A stretch of DNA of 7,815 nt, from assembly GCA_023433965.1 (NCBI GenBank), contig JAEYTQ010000220.1:1-7815 (forward strand), read 5' to 3'. Made by a program: the position numbers and the translations under genes. This DNA is from Pseudomonadota bacterium. GTDB taxonomy: Bacteria > Pseudomonadota > Alphaproteobacteria > Rhizobiales > Xanthobacteraceae. Shown piece by piece: positions 1 through 6,620 of the stretch. A model generated the notes under the pieces. That model was not told the origin of the DNA. It searched no databases and saw nothing but the letters and a program-made list of their open reading frames with translations. Each line of letters starts with the position of its first letter. The first letter of the stretch is position 1.

Positions 1-399
1 GTCACCGCCGGCGAGACCGGGATCGGCGTTCGCCGCATCATCCCGATCATCGGCGGCGAGGTGAAAGGCGCGATATCAGGCAAGGTGCTACCGTTCGGCG
101 CCGACTTCCAGACCATTCGTCCCAACGAGCTGATAGACCTCGAAGCCAAATACGCCTTCGAGACAGACGACGGCGCCGTGGTCTATGTCGAGAACAAGGG
201 CATGCGTTTCGGACCGGTCGAGCTCCTGCAGAAGCTGAAACGCGGCGAGCCGGTCGATCCCAAGCTGATCTATTTCCGCACCGTGCCGAAATTCGAGACC
301 GGGCACGAGAAGTATCGCTGGCTGATGGAGCATATCTTCGTCGGCTCGGCGGCACGGCATGCCGATCGTGTGGTGATCGACGTGCATCAGGTGATGTGA
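1..399 (+). CDS. DUF3237 family protein, 3' part only (5' end outside window)
   Basis: The reading frame is open from base 1 to the TGA at 397-399 and gives 132 residues of a protein whose start lies to the left. The visible part has the family pattern: an early G-x-R-x-I-I-P-I-I-G-G stretch, then LPFGADFQ, then DLEAKYAFETDDGAVVYVENKG, then a late YFRTVPKFETG and YRWLMEHIFVG. That order matches DUF3237 (small beta-barrel proteins of about 150 residues, no established reaction). A GTG at 61 could be read as a start, but the family signature begins before it, so the gene is taken as cut by the window edge. It precedes the hydroxycinnamate-type operon in the same direction. A 243-nt gap with a repeat and a promoter separates the two, so co-transcription is doubtful. 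Function is not known. Confidence 0.8.
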   Translation, partial: VTAGETGIGVRRIIPIIGGEVKGAISGKVLPFGADFQTIRPNELIDLEAKYAFETDDGAVVYVENKGMRFGPVELLQKLKRGEPVDPKLIYFRTVPKFETGHEKYRWLMEHIFVGSAARHADRVVIDVHQVM

Positions 400-414
400 G
401 GAAGAGCCTCACCG

Positions 415-492
415 CGTCATTGCGAGCGCAGCGAAACAATCCAGAGTCCCTCCGCGGAATGTTTGGAATGCTCCGCTGTGCTCGCAATGATG
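415..492. repeat. Degenerate REP-like inverted repeat (TCATTGCGAG...CTCGCAATGA)
   Basis: The outer arms, 415-433 and 474-492, are inverted repeats matching at 17 of 19 positions, with a perfect core TCATTGCGAG (417-426) and CTCGCAATGA (481-490). The inside carries CAATCCAGAG and CCGCGG, which look like the remains of a longer stem. Elements of this form (CATTGCGAGCGCAGCGAAGCAATCC type) are, from general knowledge, dispersed in intergenic DNA of Bradyrhizobium and relatives. The inner arms here have diverged, so this copy seems old. It could fold in the RNA downstream of the DUF3237 stop, but there is no T-run to make it an obvious intrinsic terminator. Confidence 0.7.
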
Positions 493-533
493 GGGGATGG
501 CAACAGCTGCGTGTCGAGATGCAGCCTTTGACC

Positions 534-550
534 GCCGGGTCAGACCCGGC
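534..550. repeat. Short perfect GC hairpin
   Basis: GCCGGGT (534-540), loop CAG, ACCCGGC (544-550) forms a perfect 7-bp stem. It lies in the gap between the DUF3237 gene and the operon promoter. No T-run follows, so a role as terminator is not supported. Apart from this, the REP-like element and the promoter, I see nothing in 400-642. Confidence 0.4.
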
Positions 551-590
551 AAGCCAGTCCCTGCCCCGGGGTGATATCGTCCGGCGCTCC

Positions 591-618
591 TTGACTCCCC
601 CAAAATTCGTTATACAAC
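591..618 (+). promoter_or_regulatory. Candidate promoter of the hydroxycinnamate-type operon
   Basis: A good -35 hexamer TTGACT (591-596) is followed after 16 bp by TACAAC (613-618), a four-of-six match to a sigma-70 -10. Transcription would begin near 625, leaving a leader of about 18 nt before the ATG at 643, with AAGGA (633-637) as ribosome binding site. The local AT-rich patch (601-630) stands out from its GC-rich surroundings. The -35 is convincing. The -10 choice is less certain, because TATACA at 611-616 would leave only a 14-bp spacer. Confidence 0.5.
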
Positions 619-623
619 ATAAC
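609..623. promoter_or_regulatory. Candidate operator GTTAT-N5-ATAAC over the -10 region
   Basis: GTTAT (609-613) and ATAAC (619-623) are perfect 5-bp inverted arms around ACAAC. The site covers the proposed -10 hexamer, so a bound dimer would block the promoter. Hydroxycinnamate operons of this type are commonly controlled by a MarR repressor that senses the CoA thioester (CouR in R. palustris). No such regulator is in the window. The dyad is seen; its partner is inference. Confidence 0.45.
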
Positions 624-642
624 TATTCTGACAAGGACGCAA

Positions 643-1452
643 ATGACACAGGGAAACGCCGAGACAGCGCCCGCGGGCGCCTCCGGGCTACTCCGGATCG
701 AGCGGGCGGACCGGGTTCTGACCGTGGGTCTGAACCGGCCGGCGAAGCGCAATGCGCTCAATGACGGCATTATCCTGGAAATTGGCGAGTGTTTTGCCTC
801 CCTGCCCGAGGACGTCGGCGCGGTCGTGATCCACGGCATCGGCGACCATTTCTCCAGCGGCCTTGACCTCTCCGAATTGACCGAGCACGACGCGACCGGC
901 GGGCTGCTCCATTCCCAGATGTGGCACCGGGTGTTCGACCGCATCCAGTACAGCCGCGTGCCCGTGATCGCGGCGCTGAGAGGCGCGGTGATCGGCGGCG
1001 GGCTGGAGCTGGCCTGCGCCGCGCACATCCGCGTCGCCGAGCCCTCGACCTATTTCGCGCTGCCGGAGGGGCAGCGCGGCATCTTCGTCGGCGGCGGCGG
1101 CTCGGTGCGGCTGCCGCGCTTGATCGGCGTCGCCCGCATGATGGACATGATGCTGACGGGGCGCGTCTACAGCGCAACCGAAGGCGCGTCCTACGGCTTC
1201 GCGCAATATCTGACCGAGGCCGGCAACGGGCTCGGCAAGGCGCTGGAGCTCGCCGCCAAGGTGGCATCCAACGCGCCGCTGACGAATTTCGCCGTGCTCC
1301 AGGCGCTGCCAATGATCGCGGAGGCCAATCCGCAGACCGGCCTCCTGATGGAATCGCTGATGGCGACCGTCGCGCAGAGCGACAAGGAGGCCAAGCGGCG
1401 GATCCGCGAGTTCCTCGAACACAAGACCGCAAAGGTAAAGCCGAAATCATGA
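643..1452 (+). CDS. Crotonase-family enoyl-CoA hydratase, likely acting on a hydroxycinnamoyl-CoA
   Basis: A 269-residue protein of normal crotonase length. NRPAKRNAL (31-39) is the usual first motif. HFSSGLDL (69-76) and GAVIGGGLELA (114-124) form the CoA pocket and oxyanion hole. Glu122 (GGGLELA) and Glu142 (LPEGQRG) sit at the two acid/base positions of enoyl-CoA hydratase. ATG 643 is supported by AAGGA at 633-637. The stop overlaps the ATG of the ligase gene (ATGA), so the product of that CoA ligase is the likely substrate. It would add water across the side-chain double bond of p-coumaroyl- or feruloyl-CoA. Classical hydroxycinnamoyl-CoA hydratase-lyase has Ser where Glu122 is here and a Tyr after the D-L-K-E motif, where this protein has Leu (DLSEL). 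A plain hydratase therefore seems more likely than a vanillin-forming lyase, though R. palustris CouA-type enzymes are the closest functional analogue I can name. Confidence 0.88.
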   Translation: MTQGNAETAPAGASGLLRIERADRVLTVGLNRPAKRNALNDGIILEIGECFASLPEDVGAVVIHGIGDHFSSGLDLSELTEHDATGGLLHSQMWHRVFDRIQYSRVPVIAALRGAVIGGGLELACAAHIRVAEPSTYFALPEGQRGIFVGGGGSVRLPRLIGVARMMDMMLTGRVYSATEGASYGFAQYLTEAGNGLGKALELAAKVASNAPLTNFAVLQALPMIAEANPQTGLLMESLMATVAQSDKEAKRRIREFLEHKTAKVKPKS

Positions 1453-3332
1453 GCGCGCAGCCGTCCTCTTCCGGCATGGAGCGCGGCGTGAGCACCTTCC
1501 CGCTGCGCCCGATCTCGTTCGGCGATCCCGCCGACAACATCGAGCGCCGAGACGACGGCACGATCTATCTGAGGCCGAAGCAGCCGCTCGGCGACTATCC
1601 CGTCCGCATCACCGACCGCCTGCATCACTGGGCGACGGCGACGCCCGGCCGCGTCTTCATGGCCGAGCGCGAGGGCGGCCGCTTCTGGCGCAAGATCACT
1701 TACGCCGAGCTGCTCACCGCGAGCCGGCACATCGCATCGAGCCTGATCGCGCGCGGCCTCTCGGCGGAGCGGCCGGTCGTCATCCTCTCCGGCAACTCGA
1801 TCGACCACGCGCTGCTCGCCTTCGGCGCGTTCTATGCCGGCATTCCGTTCTGCCCGGTGTCGCCGGCCTATTCGCTGGTGTCGAAGGATTACGGCAAGCT
1901 GTCCTACCTGATGAAGCTGCTGACGCCCGGCCTCGTCTTCGCCGATGATGCCGACAAGTTTGCGGACGCGCTCGCCGCCAATGTCTCGCTTGGCACCGAG
2001 ATCGCCGCGTCCTATGGCCACGTGCCGGGGCGCGACGTCACCCTACTCGCCGACCTCATGGCAACCCCGATCCGCGGCGATCTCGACGATGTCCATGGCA
2101 GGATCGGACCCGACACGATCGCGAAATTCCTGCTGACCTCGGGCTCGACCGGCAACCCCAAGGCCGTCGTCAACACCCAGCGCATGATCTGCGCCAACCA
2201 GGTGATGCTGCGCGAGACGCTCGCCTTCCTCAAGGACGAGCCGCCGGTCATCGTGGACTGGCTGCCCTGGAATCACACCTTCGGCGGCAACCACAACATC
2301 GGGCTGACGCTCTACAACGGCGGCTCGATGTATCTGGACGCCGGCAAGCCGATGCCCGGCGGCATCGAGGAGACGGTGCGCAATCTCCAGGAGATCTCTC
2401 CGACGGTCTATTTCAACGTGCCCAAGGGCTATGAATCGCTGCTGCCCTATCTGCGCGACGACCAGGGCCTGCGCGCGAAGTTCTTCGACCGGCTGCATGC
2501 GATGTTCTTCTCTGGCGCGGCGCTCTCGCCGTTCATCTGGGACAGTCTCGACGAGCTCGCGGTGAAGGAAAAAGGCTATCGCGTGCCGATGCTGACCGGC
2601 CTCGGTGCGACCGAGACCGCGCCGTTCTTCATGTCGGTCAATCCGCGCACCAGCCGTTCCGGCCATGTCGGCCTGCCGGTCTCCGGCAACGATGCCAAGC
2701 TCGTGCCGAACAACGGCAAGCTGGAGGTGCGTGCCAAGGGGCCGAACGTGATGCCCGGCTACTGGCGCCAGCCCGACATCACCGCAAAATCCTTCGACGA
2801 GGAAGGATTTTACATGATGGGCGATGCGCTCAAACCGGCCGACCCCGATGATTTCAATGCCGGCTTCGACTTCGACGGCCGCGTCGGCGAAGACTTCAAG
2901 CTCGCCAGCGGCACCTGGGTCAGCGTCGGTCCGCTGCGCGCGCGCCTCACGGCGGCCTGCGCCCCCCTGGTGCGCGACGTCGTCATCGCCGGCATCAACC
3001 GTGACGAGATCTCCGCCCTCGTCGTGCTCGACCTCGACGGCTGCCGTCTGATCAATCCGACGCTGCCGACCGACGATCTCGTCGTCGCGACGCGCGACCG
3101 GCTGGTGCGCGAAGCCTTCCGCGAGCGCCTGACCCGTTTCCTCGGCCAGGCCACCGGCTCTTCGACGCGGATCACGCGCGCGATCCTGATGGACACGCCG
3201 CTGTCGATCGACAAGGGCGAGGTCACCGACAAGGGCTCGATCAACCAGCGCGCCGTGCTGGAGCACCGCACCGACTTGATCGAGGAGCTCTACGCTGCCA
3301 ATCCATCGAGCCGTGTGATATCGGTCGGATAA
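1449..3332 (+). CDS. fcs: Feruloyl-CoA synthase-type acyl-CoA ligase (AMP-forming)
   Basis: A 627-residue adenylate-forming enzyme with the length and layout of feruloyl-CoA synthases. It would activate ferulate, p-coumarate or a similar acid with ATP and CoA, via an acyl-AMP, in the cytoplasm. Motifs in order: ATP-binding loop TSGSTGNPK (230-238); DWLPWNHTFGGNHN (270-283), typical of this subfamily; GLGATET (384-390); MMGD (456-459); FDGRVGEDFKLASGTWV (475-491) with hinge Arg478 and Lys484; and VTDKGSINQRAV (592-603), with Lys595 as candidate catalytic lysine of the small C-terminal domain. The ATG at 1449 overlaps the crotonase stop by 4 nt with only a distant AAAGG (1431-1435), so translation is probably coupled. 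The frame is open far upstream, but that part is out-of-frame crotonase sequence. A later Met10 (1476) has no ribosome site. Equivalent to R. palustris CouB in role. The exact substrate cannot be read from sequence. Confidence 0.9.
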   Translation: MSAQPSSSGMERGVSTFPLRPISFGDPADNIERRDDGTIYLRPKQPLGDYPVRITDRLHHWATATPGRVFMAEREGGRFWRKITYAELLTASRHIASSLIARGLSAERPVVILSGNSIDHALLAFGAFYAGIPFCPVSPAYSLVSKDYGKLSYLMKLLTPGLVFADDADKFADALAANVSLGTEIAASYGHVPGRDVTLLADLMATPIRGDLDDVHGRIGPDTIAKFLLTSGSTGNPKAVVNTQRMICANQVMLRETLAFLKDEPPVIVDWLPWNHTFGGNHNIGLTLYNGGSMYLDAGKPMPGGIEETVRNLQEISPTVYFNVPKGYESLLPYLRDDQGLRAKFFDRLHAMFFSGAALSPFIWDSLDELAVKEKGYRVPMLTGLGATETAPFFMSVNPRTSRSGHVGLPVSGNDAKLVPNNGKLEVRAKGPNVMPGYWRQPDITAKSFDEEGFYMMGDALKPADPDDFNAGFDFDGRVGEDFKLASGTWVSVGPLRARLTAACAPLVRDVVIAGINRDEISALVVLDLDGCRLINPTLPTDDLVVATRDRLVREAFRERLTRFLGQATGSSTRITRAILMDTPLSIDKGEVTDKGSINQRAVLEHRTDLIEELYAANPSSRVISVG

Positions 3333-3357
3333 GAAACCACCGCTATAGGAGAACGCC

Positions 3358-4119
3358 ATGTTGTTGAAGGATCAGGCAGCCATCGTCACCGGCGGCGCAT
3401 CGGGACTGGGCGCGGCCACCGCGCGAAAGCTGGCGGCGCAGGGCGCCAAGGTCGCGGTGTGCGACCTCAACGCCAAGCTTGCGGAAACCGTTGCGGCCGA
3501 GATCAAGGGCGTCGCAATCACTTGCGACGTCTCCGATGCCGCCTCCGCTGAAGCTGCGATCGCGCAGGCCACCAAGGCCCACGGCCCGGCCCGCGTGCTG
3601 GTCAATTGCGCCGGTATCGGTGTCGCCAAGCGCGTCGTCGGCCGCGACGGCCCGATGGCGCTTGCCGATTTCGACAAGGTGATCAAGGTCAACCTGATCG
3701 GCACCTTCAACATGCTGCGCCTTGCCGCCACCGAGATGTCCAAGCTCGAGCCGCAGGCGACCGGAGAACGCGGCGTCATCATCAACACCGCCTCCGTCGC
3801 CGCCTATGACGGCCAGATCGGGCAATCCGCCTATTCGGCCTCCAAGGGCGGCATCGTCGGCATGACGCTGCCGATCGCGCGCGAGCTGGCGCAGTTCGGC
3901 GTCCGCGTGCTGACCATCGCGCCCGGCCTGTTCCTGACGCCGCTGCTCGCCAACCTGCCACAGGAAGCCCAGGACTCGCTGGCCGCCGCAATCCCCTTCC
4001 CGCGCCGGCTCGGCCATGCCGACGAATTTGCCGCACTCGCGCTGCACATGGTCGAGAACGCCTACCTGAACGGCGAAGTGGTGCGCCTCGACGGCTCGCT
4101 GCGCATGGCGCCGAAGTAA
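3358..4119 (+). CDS. HSD10-type short-chain dehydrogenase (3-hydroxyacyl-CoA dehydrogenase type 2)
   Basis: A classical SDR of 253 residues. The NAD site is TGGASGLG (11-18), with Asp36 after the second strand favouring NAD over NADP. NCAG (83-86), Asn112, Ser146, Tyr159 and Lys163 (YSASK) complete the catalytic tetrad. [46 protein letters not shown] and PFPRRLG, and the C-terminal [14 protein letters not shown], follow the mitochondrial HSD10 pattern closely; that family oxidises L-3-hydroxyacyl-CoAs. TAGGAGA (3346-3352) fixes the ATG. It lies 25 nt after the ligase and 10 nt before the thioesterase, so it is in the operon. In context it would oxidise the beta-hydroxyl left by the crotonase, giving a beta-ketoacyl-CoA. 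Oxidation of another hydroxyl, or of an aldehyde/alcohol side product, is possible. Confidence 0.92.
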   Translation: MLLKDQAAIVTGGASGLGAATARKLAAQGAKVAVCDLNAKLAETVAAEIKGVAITCDVSDAASAEAAIAQATKAHGPARVLVNCAGIGVAKRVVGRDGPMALADFDKVIKVNLIGTFNMLRLAATEMSKLEPQATGERGVIINTASVAAYDGQIGQSAYSASKGGIVGMTLPIARELAQFGVRVLTIAPGLFLTPLLANLPQEAQDSLAAAIPFPRRLGHADEFAALALHMVENAYLNGEVVRLDGSLRMAPK

Positions 4120-4129
4120 GGCGCCGCCC

Positions 4130-4549
4130 ATGTTCGTGAACCGGCGCGAGGTCCAGATCCAGTGGGGCGATTGCGACCCCGCCAACATCGTCTACTACCC
4201 GCGCTATTTTGCGATGTTCGACGATTCGACCTCGACCCTGTTCGAGGTCGCCGGCTTCTCCAAGCAGGATCTGGTCCGCAAATACGGCCTGGTGGGCATC
4301 CCCATGGTCGACACGCGGGCCAAGTTCTACATCCCCTCGACCTATGGCGACTGGATCACCATCGAAACCAGGATCGAGAGCATCAAGCGCTCGAGCTTCG
4401 AGGTGAAGCACAACGTCTACAAGGGCGAGGCGCTGGCGATCGAGGGCTTCGAGACCCGCGTCCTGGTCGGCCGCGATCCTGACAACCCCGACAAACTGAA
4501 ATCGGCGCCATTCCCGGCGGAAATGGTCGCCAAATTCACAGGGAGCTAA
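4130..4549 (+). CDS. 4-hydroxybenzoyl-CoA thioesterase-type hotdog thioesterase
   Basis: A 139-residue single hotdog domain. WGDCDPANIVYYPRYFAMFD (12-31) is the signature of the 4-hydroxybenzoyl-CoA thioesterase group, with Asp16 at the position of the catalytic aspartate of the Pseudomonas enzyme. The following VDTRAKFYIPSTYGD and KRSSFEVKHNVY segments fit the central strands. The start is 10 nt after the dehydrogenase stop. The best ribosome site, TAAGG (4117-4121), includes that stop codon, so the two genes are probably translated together. It would hydrolyse 4-hydroxybenzoyl-CoA or vanilloyl-CoA to the free acid and CoA at the end of side-chain shortening. It could also act as a release valve for the hydroxycinnamoyl-CoA itself. 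The family is well supported; the substrate is inferred from the neighbours. Confidence 0.9.
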   Translation: MFVNRREVQIQWGDCDPANIVYYPRYFAMFDDSTSTLFEVAGFSKQDLVRKYGLVGIPMVDTRAKFYIPSTYGDWITIETRIESIKRSSFEVKHNVYKGEALAIEGFETRVLVGRDPDNPDKLKSAPFPAEMVAKFTGS

Positions 4550-4563
4550 AGTCTGGAGCTAAA
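4542..4563 (+). repeat. Tandem 9-nt repeat GGAGCTAAA over the thioesterase stop
   Basis: GGAGCTAAA occurs at 4542-4550 and again at 4555-4563, a period of 13 nt. The first copy contains the TAA stop of the thioesterase. It looks like a small local duplication with no evident role. Confidence 0.5.
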
Positions 4564-4580
4564 TCGCCGCATCACCAAGA

Positions 4581-4599
4581 GGGGGCTGAATTACCCCCC
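4581..4599 (+). other. G5/C5 hairpin in the gap before the binding-protein gene
   Basis: GGGGG (4581-4585), an 8-nt loop and CCCCC (4594-4598) can pair in the transcript. The sequence after it is only mildly T-rich (ATTTCTGCTTTC), so a partial terminator, an mRNA-processing or stability element, or nothing at all are all possible. It sits between the enzyme genes and the transporter-component gene, where expression levels often change. Confidence 0.3.
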
Positions 4600-4638
4600 G
4601 ATTTCTGCTTTCAAATAAACACGTCAAGGGAGGAATAT

Positions 4639-5790
4639 ATGAAACGCTTTTACCTGACCGCCGCCATCACCGCCGCGGCGCTTGCCCTGCCGGCGCTGCC
4701 CGCACTGGCCCAGACCAACGAAGTCACCATCGGCATCACCACCACCACGACCGGCCCCGGCGCCGCCCTCGGCATTCCCGAGCGCAACGCGCTGGAATTC
4801 GTGCCGAAGGAGATCGGCGGCGTGCCGCTGAAGGTGATCGTGCTCGACGACGGCGGCGATCCCACCACGGCGACCACCAACGCCCGCCGCTTCGTCACCG
4901 AATCGAAGGCCGACGTCATCATGGGCTCGGCGCTGACGCCGCCGACGATCGCGGTCTCCAACGTCGCCAATGAAGCCGGCATTCCACATTTCGGCCTCGC
5001 GCCGTTCCCGATCACGCCCGAGCGCATGAAGTGGTCGGTGGCGATGCCGCAGCCGATCCCGATCGTCGGCAAGGTGCTGTACGACCACATGAAGTCCAAG
5101 GGCGTGAAGACGCTCGGCTACATCGGCTATTCCGACTCCTATGGCGACCTCTGGTTCAACGACCTCAAGGCACAGGCCGTGCCGATGGGCATGACCATCG
5201 TCGACGAGGAACGCTTTGCCCGTCCCGACACTTCGGTGACCGGACAGGTGCTCAAGCTCGTTGCCGCCAATCCCGACGCGATCCTGGTCGGCGCTTCCGG
5301 CACCGCGGCCGCCCTGCCGCAGACCGAGCTGCGCGAACGCGGCTACAAGGGCCTGATCTACCAGACCCACGGCGCCGCCAGCATGGACTTCATCCGCATC
5401 GCCGGCAAAGCGGCGGAAGGCGTGCTGATGGCGTCCGGTCCCGTCATGGCCCCCGAAGAGCAGCCGGATAGCGCGCTGACCAAGAAGCCGGGCCTCGCGC
5501 TCAACTCGGCCTATGAGGCCAAGTACGGCCCCAACAGCCGCAGCCAGTTCGCGGGCCATTCCTACGACGCGTTCGAGATCCTCAAGCGCATCATTCCCGT
5601 GGCGTTGAAAACGGCCAAGCCGGGCACGCCGGAATTCCGCGAAGCCATCCGCCAGGCGCTGCTGACGGAGAAGGAGCTGGCGGCGAGCCAGGGCGTCTAC
5701 AACTTCACCGAAAAGGACCGCTACGGCCTCGACGACCGCTCGCGCATCCTGCTCACGGTGAAGGACGGCAAGTACACGCTGGTGAAATAG
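4639..5790 (+). CDS. ABC transporter substrate-binding protein, CouP-like (phenylpropanoid/aromatic acid uptake)
   Basis: A 383-residue type I periplasmic binding protein of the branched-chain amino acid/aromatic family. The signal peptide is clear: MKRF, a hydrophobic alanine/leucine stretch, and an ALA cleavage site after residue 24. The mature part opens with EVTIGITTTTTGPGAALG, typical of the first lobe, and continues with VLDDGGDPTTATTNARRFV and the VIMGS strand. Later GYIGYSDSYGDLWFNDL and GHSYDAFEILKR belong to the second lobe. GGGAGGA (4628-4634) is the strongest ribosome site in the operon and fixes the ATG. Overall it resembles CouP of R. palustris, which binds p-coumarate and related phenylpropanoids, and its place after the ligase genes supports that ligand. 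No permease or ATPase gene follows: a terminator comes directly after. Partners must lie outside the window. Confidence 0.9.
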   Translation: MKRFYLTAAITAAALALPALPALAQTNEVTIGITTTTTGPGAALGIPERNALEFVPKEIGGVPLKVIVLDDGGDPTTATTNARRFVTESKADVIMGSALTPPTIAVSNVANEAGIPHFGLAPFPITPERMKWSVAMPQPIPIVGKVLYDHMKSKGVKTLGYIGYSDSYGDLWFNDLKAQAVPMGMTIVDEERFARPDTSVTGQVLKLVAANPDAILVGASGTAAALPQTELRERGYKGLIYQTHGAASMDFIRIAGKAAEGVLMASGPVMAPEEQPDSALTKKPGLALNSAYEAKYGPNSRSQFAGHSYDAFEILKRIIPVALKTAKPGTPEFREAIRQALLTEKELAASQGVYNFTEKDRYGLDDRSRILLTVKDGKYTLVK

Positions 5791-5813
5791 GCTCAGCGAG
5801 AATCGAGACGACG

Positions 5814-5841
5814 AGAGCCGGCCCAATGGGCCGGCTCTTTT
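5814..5841 (+). terminator. Rho-independent terminator of the five-gene operon
   Basis: AGAGCCGGCCC (5814-5824), loop AAT, GGGCCGGCTCT (5828-5838) is a perfect 11-bp stem followed by TTT and a further T-rich stretch (TTTTGCTTTCG from 5838). It begins 24 nt after the stop of the binding-protein gene. On the other strand no T-run follows, so it mainly serves the + strand operon. Confidence 0.85.
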
Positions 5842-5856
5842 GCTTTCGTATCCTGC

Positions 5857-6585
5857 TCACGCCGCCTGCCGCAGCGGGGTCCAGGCGAACTCGGGATAGT
5901 AGTCGTCCATCATGCGATCGACATAGGCGGTGAGGTTCGCAAAACCCTCGGCGCGCTCGCGCAGGGCCGATTCGAAGAACGGCGACAGGACGCCGGCGAG
6001 CATGCCGAAGGCGGTGGCGTCGGCGCCGCAAGGTTTGCTGCCCATCAGATACGCCTTGTCGCCGAGCTGAACCGACAGCGCGAACAGCGAGCGCACCGCG
6101 AGATCGACGTCGTCATCCGGCGCATGGCGGCCGAGGCCGGAGAGCAGATAGTTCTCCGCGACGCGGAACTGCGCATCCTCGCGCAGCTTCTCGCGATTGT
6201 GCTCCGGCGCGCCGTCGAAGAAATGCGCGGGGCCCTTGGCGAAATTGACCGGGTCGACCCAGCGGGCACCGACCAATCCCCAATAGACGTGATGCTCGAT
6301 CATGCGCTCGAACGCCCAGGCCTGCGCGCGCTCGGCCAGGGAGAGGCCCGCATCGAAGTCGAAGCCATAGCGGCGCTCGAGATGGGCTCGGATGAAGGTG
6401 GAATCGGCCACCGCCTCGCCGCCGTCGTCGATGAAGGGCAGCTGCCCCTTGGGGGAAGCCGGCGGCATCGCGCGCTCCTTCCGGTAAGGCAGCCCCGCCA
6501 TCTTGAGCTGAACCTCGGTCTTGGTGACGAAGGGGCTGATTTCCGGCAGGCCGAAGCCGGCGCCGAAGCCGTAAAGCGTGATCAT
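5857..6585 (-). CDS. Glutathione S-transferase, Fax/metaxin-like class
   Basis: A 242-residue GST-fold protein. The thioredoxin-like N-terminal half has ITLYGFGAGFGLPEISPFVTK (2-22), with Ser17-Pro18 where other GSTs hold the catalytic Ser or Cys. SPKGQLPFIDDGGEAVADSTFI (44-65) contains the cis-proline (Pro50) and the Asp61-Ser62 glutathione contact. LERRYG and then RMIEHHVYWGLVGARW (94-109) start the all-helical half and point to the Fax/metaxin-like group rather than the classical bacterial beta class. The start is the ATG at 6583-6585, fixed by AGGAGAG at 6591-6597 (5-nt spacing). The frame is open to 6828, but the extra 81 residues are Arg/Pro-rich and lie over the upstream gene. It probably conjugates or reduces electrophiles with glutathione; the substrate is unknown. 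A 24-bp palindromic site lies 46 nt upstream. Confidence 0.87.
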   Translation of the reverse strand: MITLYGFGAGFGLPEISPFVTKTEVQLKMAGLPYRKERAMPPASPKGQLPFIDDGGEAVADSTFIRAHLERRYGFDFDAGLSLAERAQAWAFERMIEHHVYWGLVGARWVDPVNFAKGPAHFFDGAPEHNREKLREDAQFRVAENYLLSGLGRHAPDDDVDLAVRSLFALSVQLGDKAYLMGSKPCGADATAFGMLAGVLSPFFESALRERAEGFANLTAYVDRMMDDYYPEFAWTPLRQAA

Positions 6586-6620
6586 GCGAGCTCTCCTGAA
6601 CCTGTCGAACGAGACGGAAC

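Noticed and set aside
534..550. GC hairpin as terminator of the DUF3237 gene
   Set aside because: No T-run follows, and it lies about 135 nt after the stop.
396..764. + strand open frame across the repeat and promoter
   Set aside because: Crosses the REP-like element and promoter and overlaps the crotonase start out of frame; no coding character.
921..1448. In-frame open extension of the ligase gene upstream of its ATG
   Set aside because: It is an out-of-frame reading of the crotonase gene, Arg/Ala/Gly-rich, with no ligase motif; the ligase family starts near 1449.
2043..3359. Long minus-strand open frame opposite the ligase gene
   Set aside because: Shadow frame in GC-rich DNA: no domain pattern, biased composition, and the + strand holds a clear enzyme.
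4624..5826. 400-codon minus-strand open frame opposite the binding-protein gene
   Set aside because: Shadow of the third-position GC bias; Gly/Arg/His-rich with no family features.
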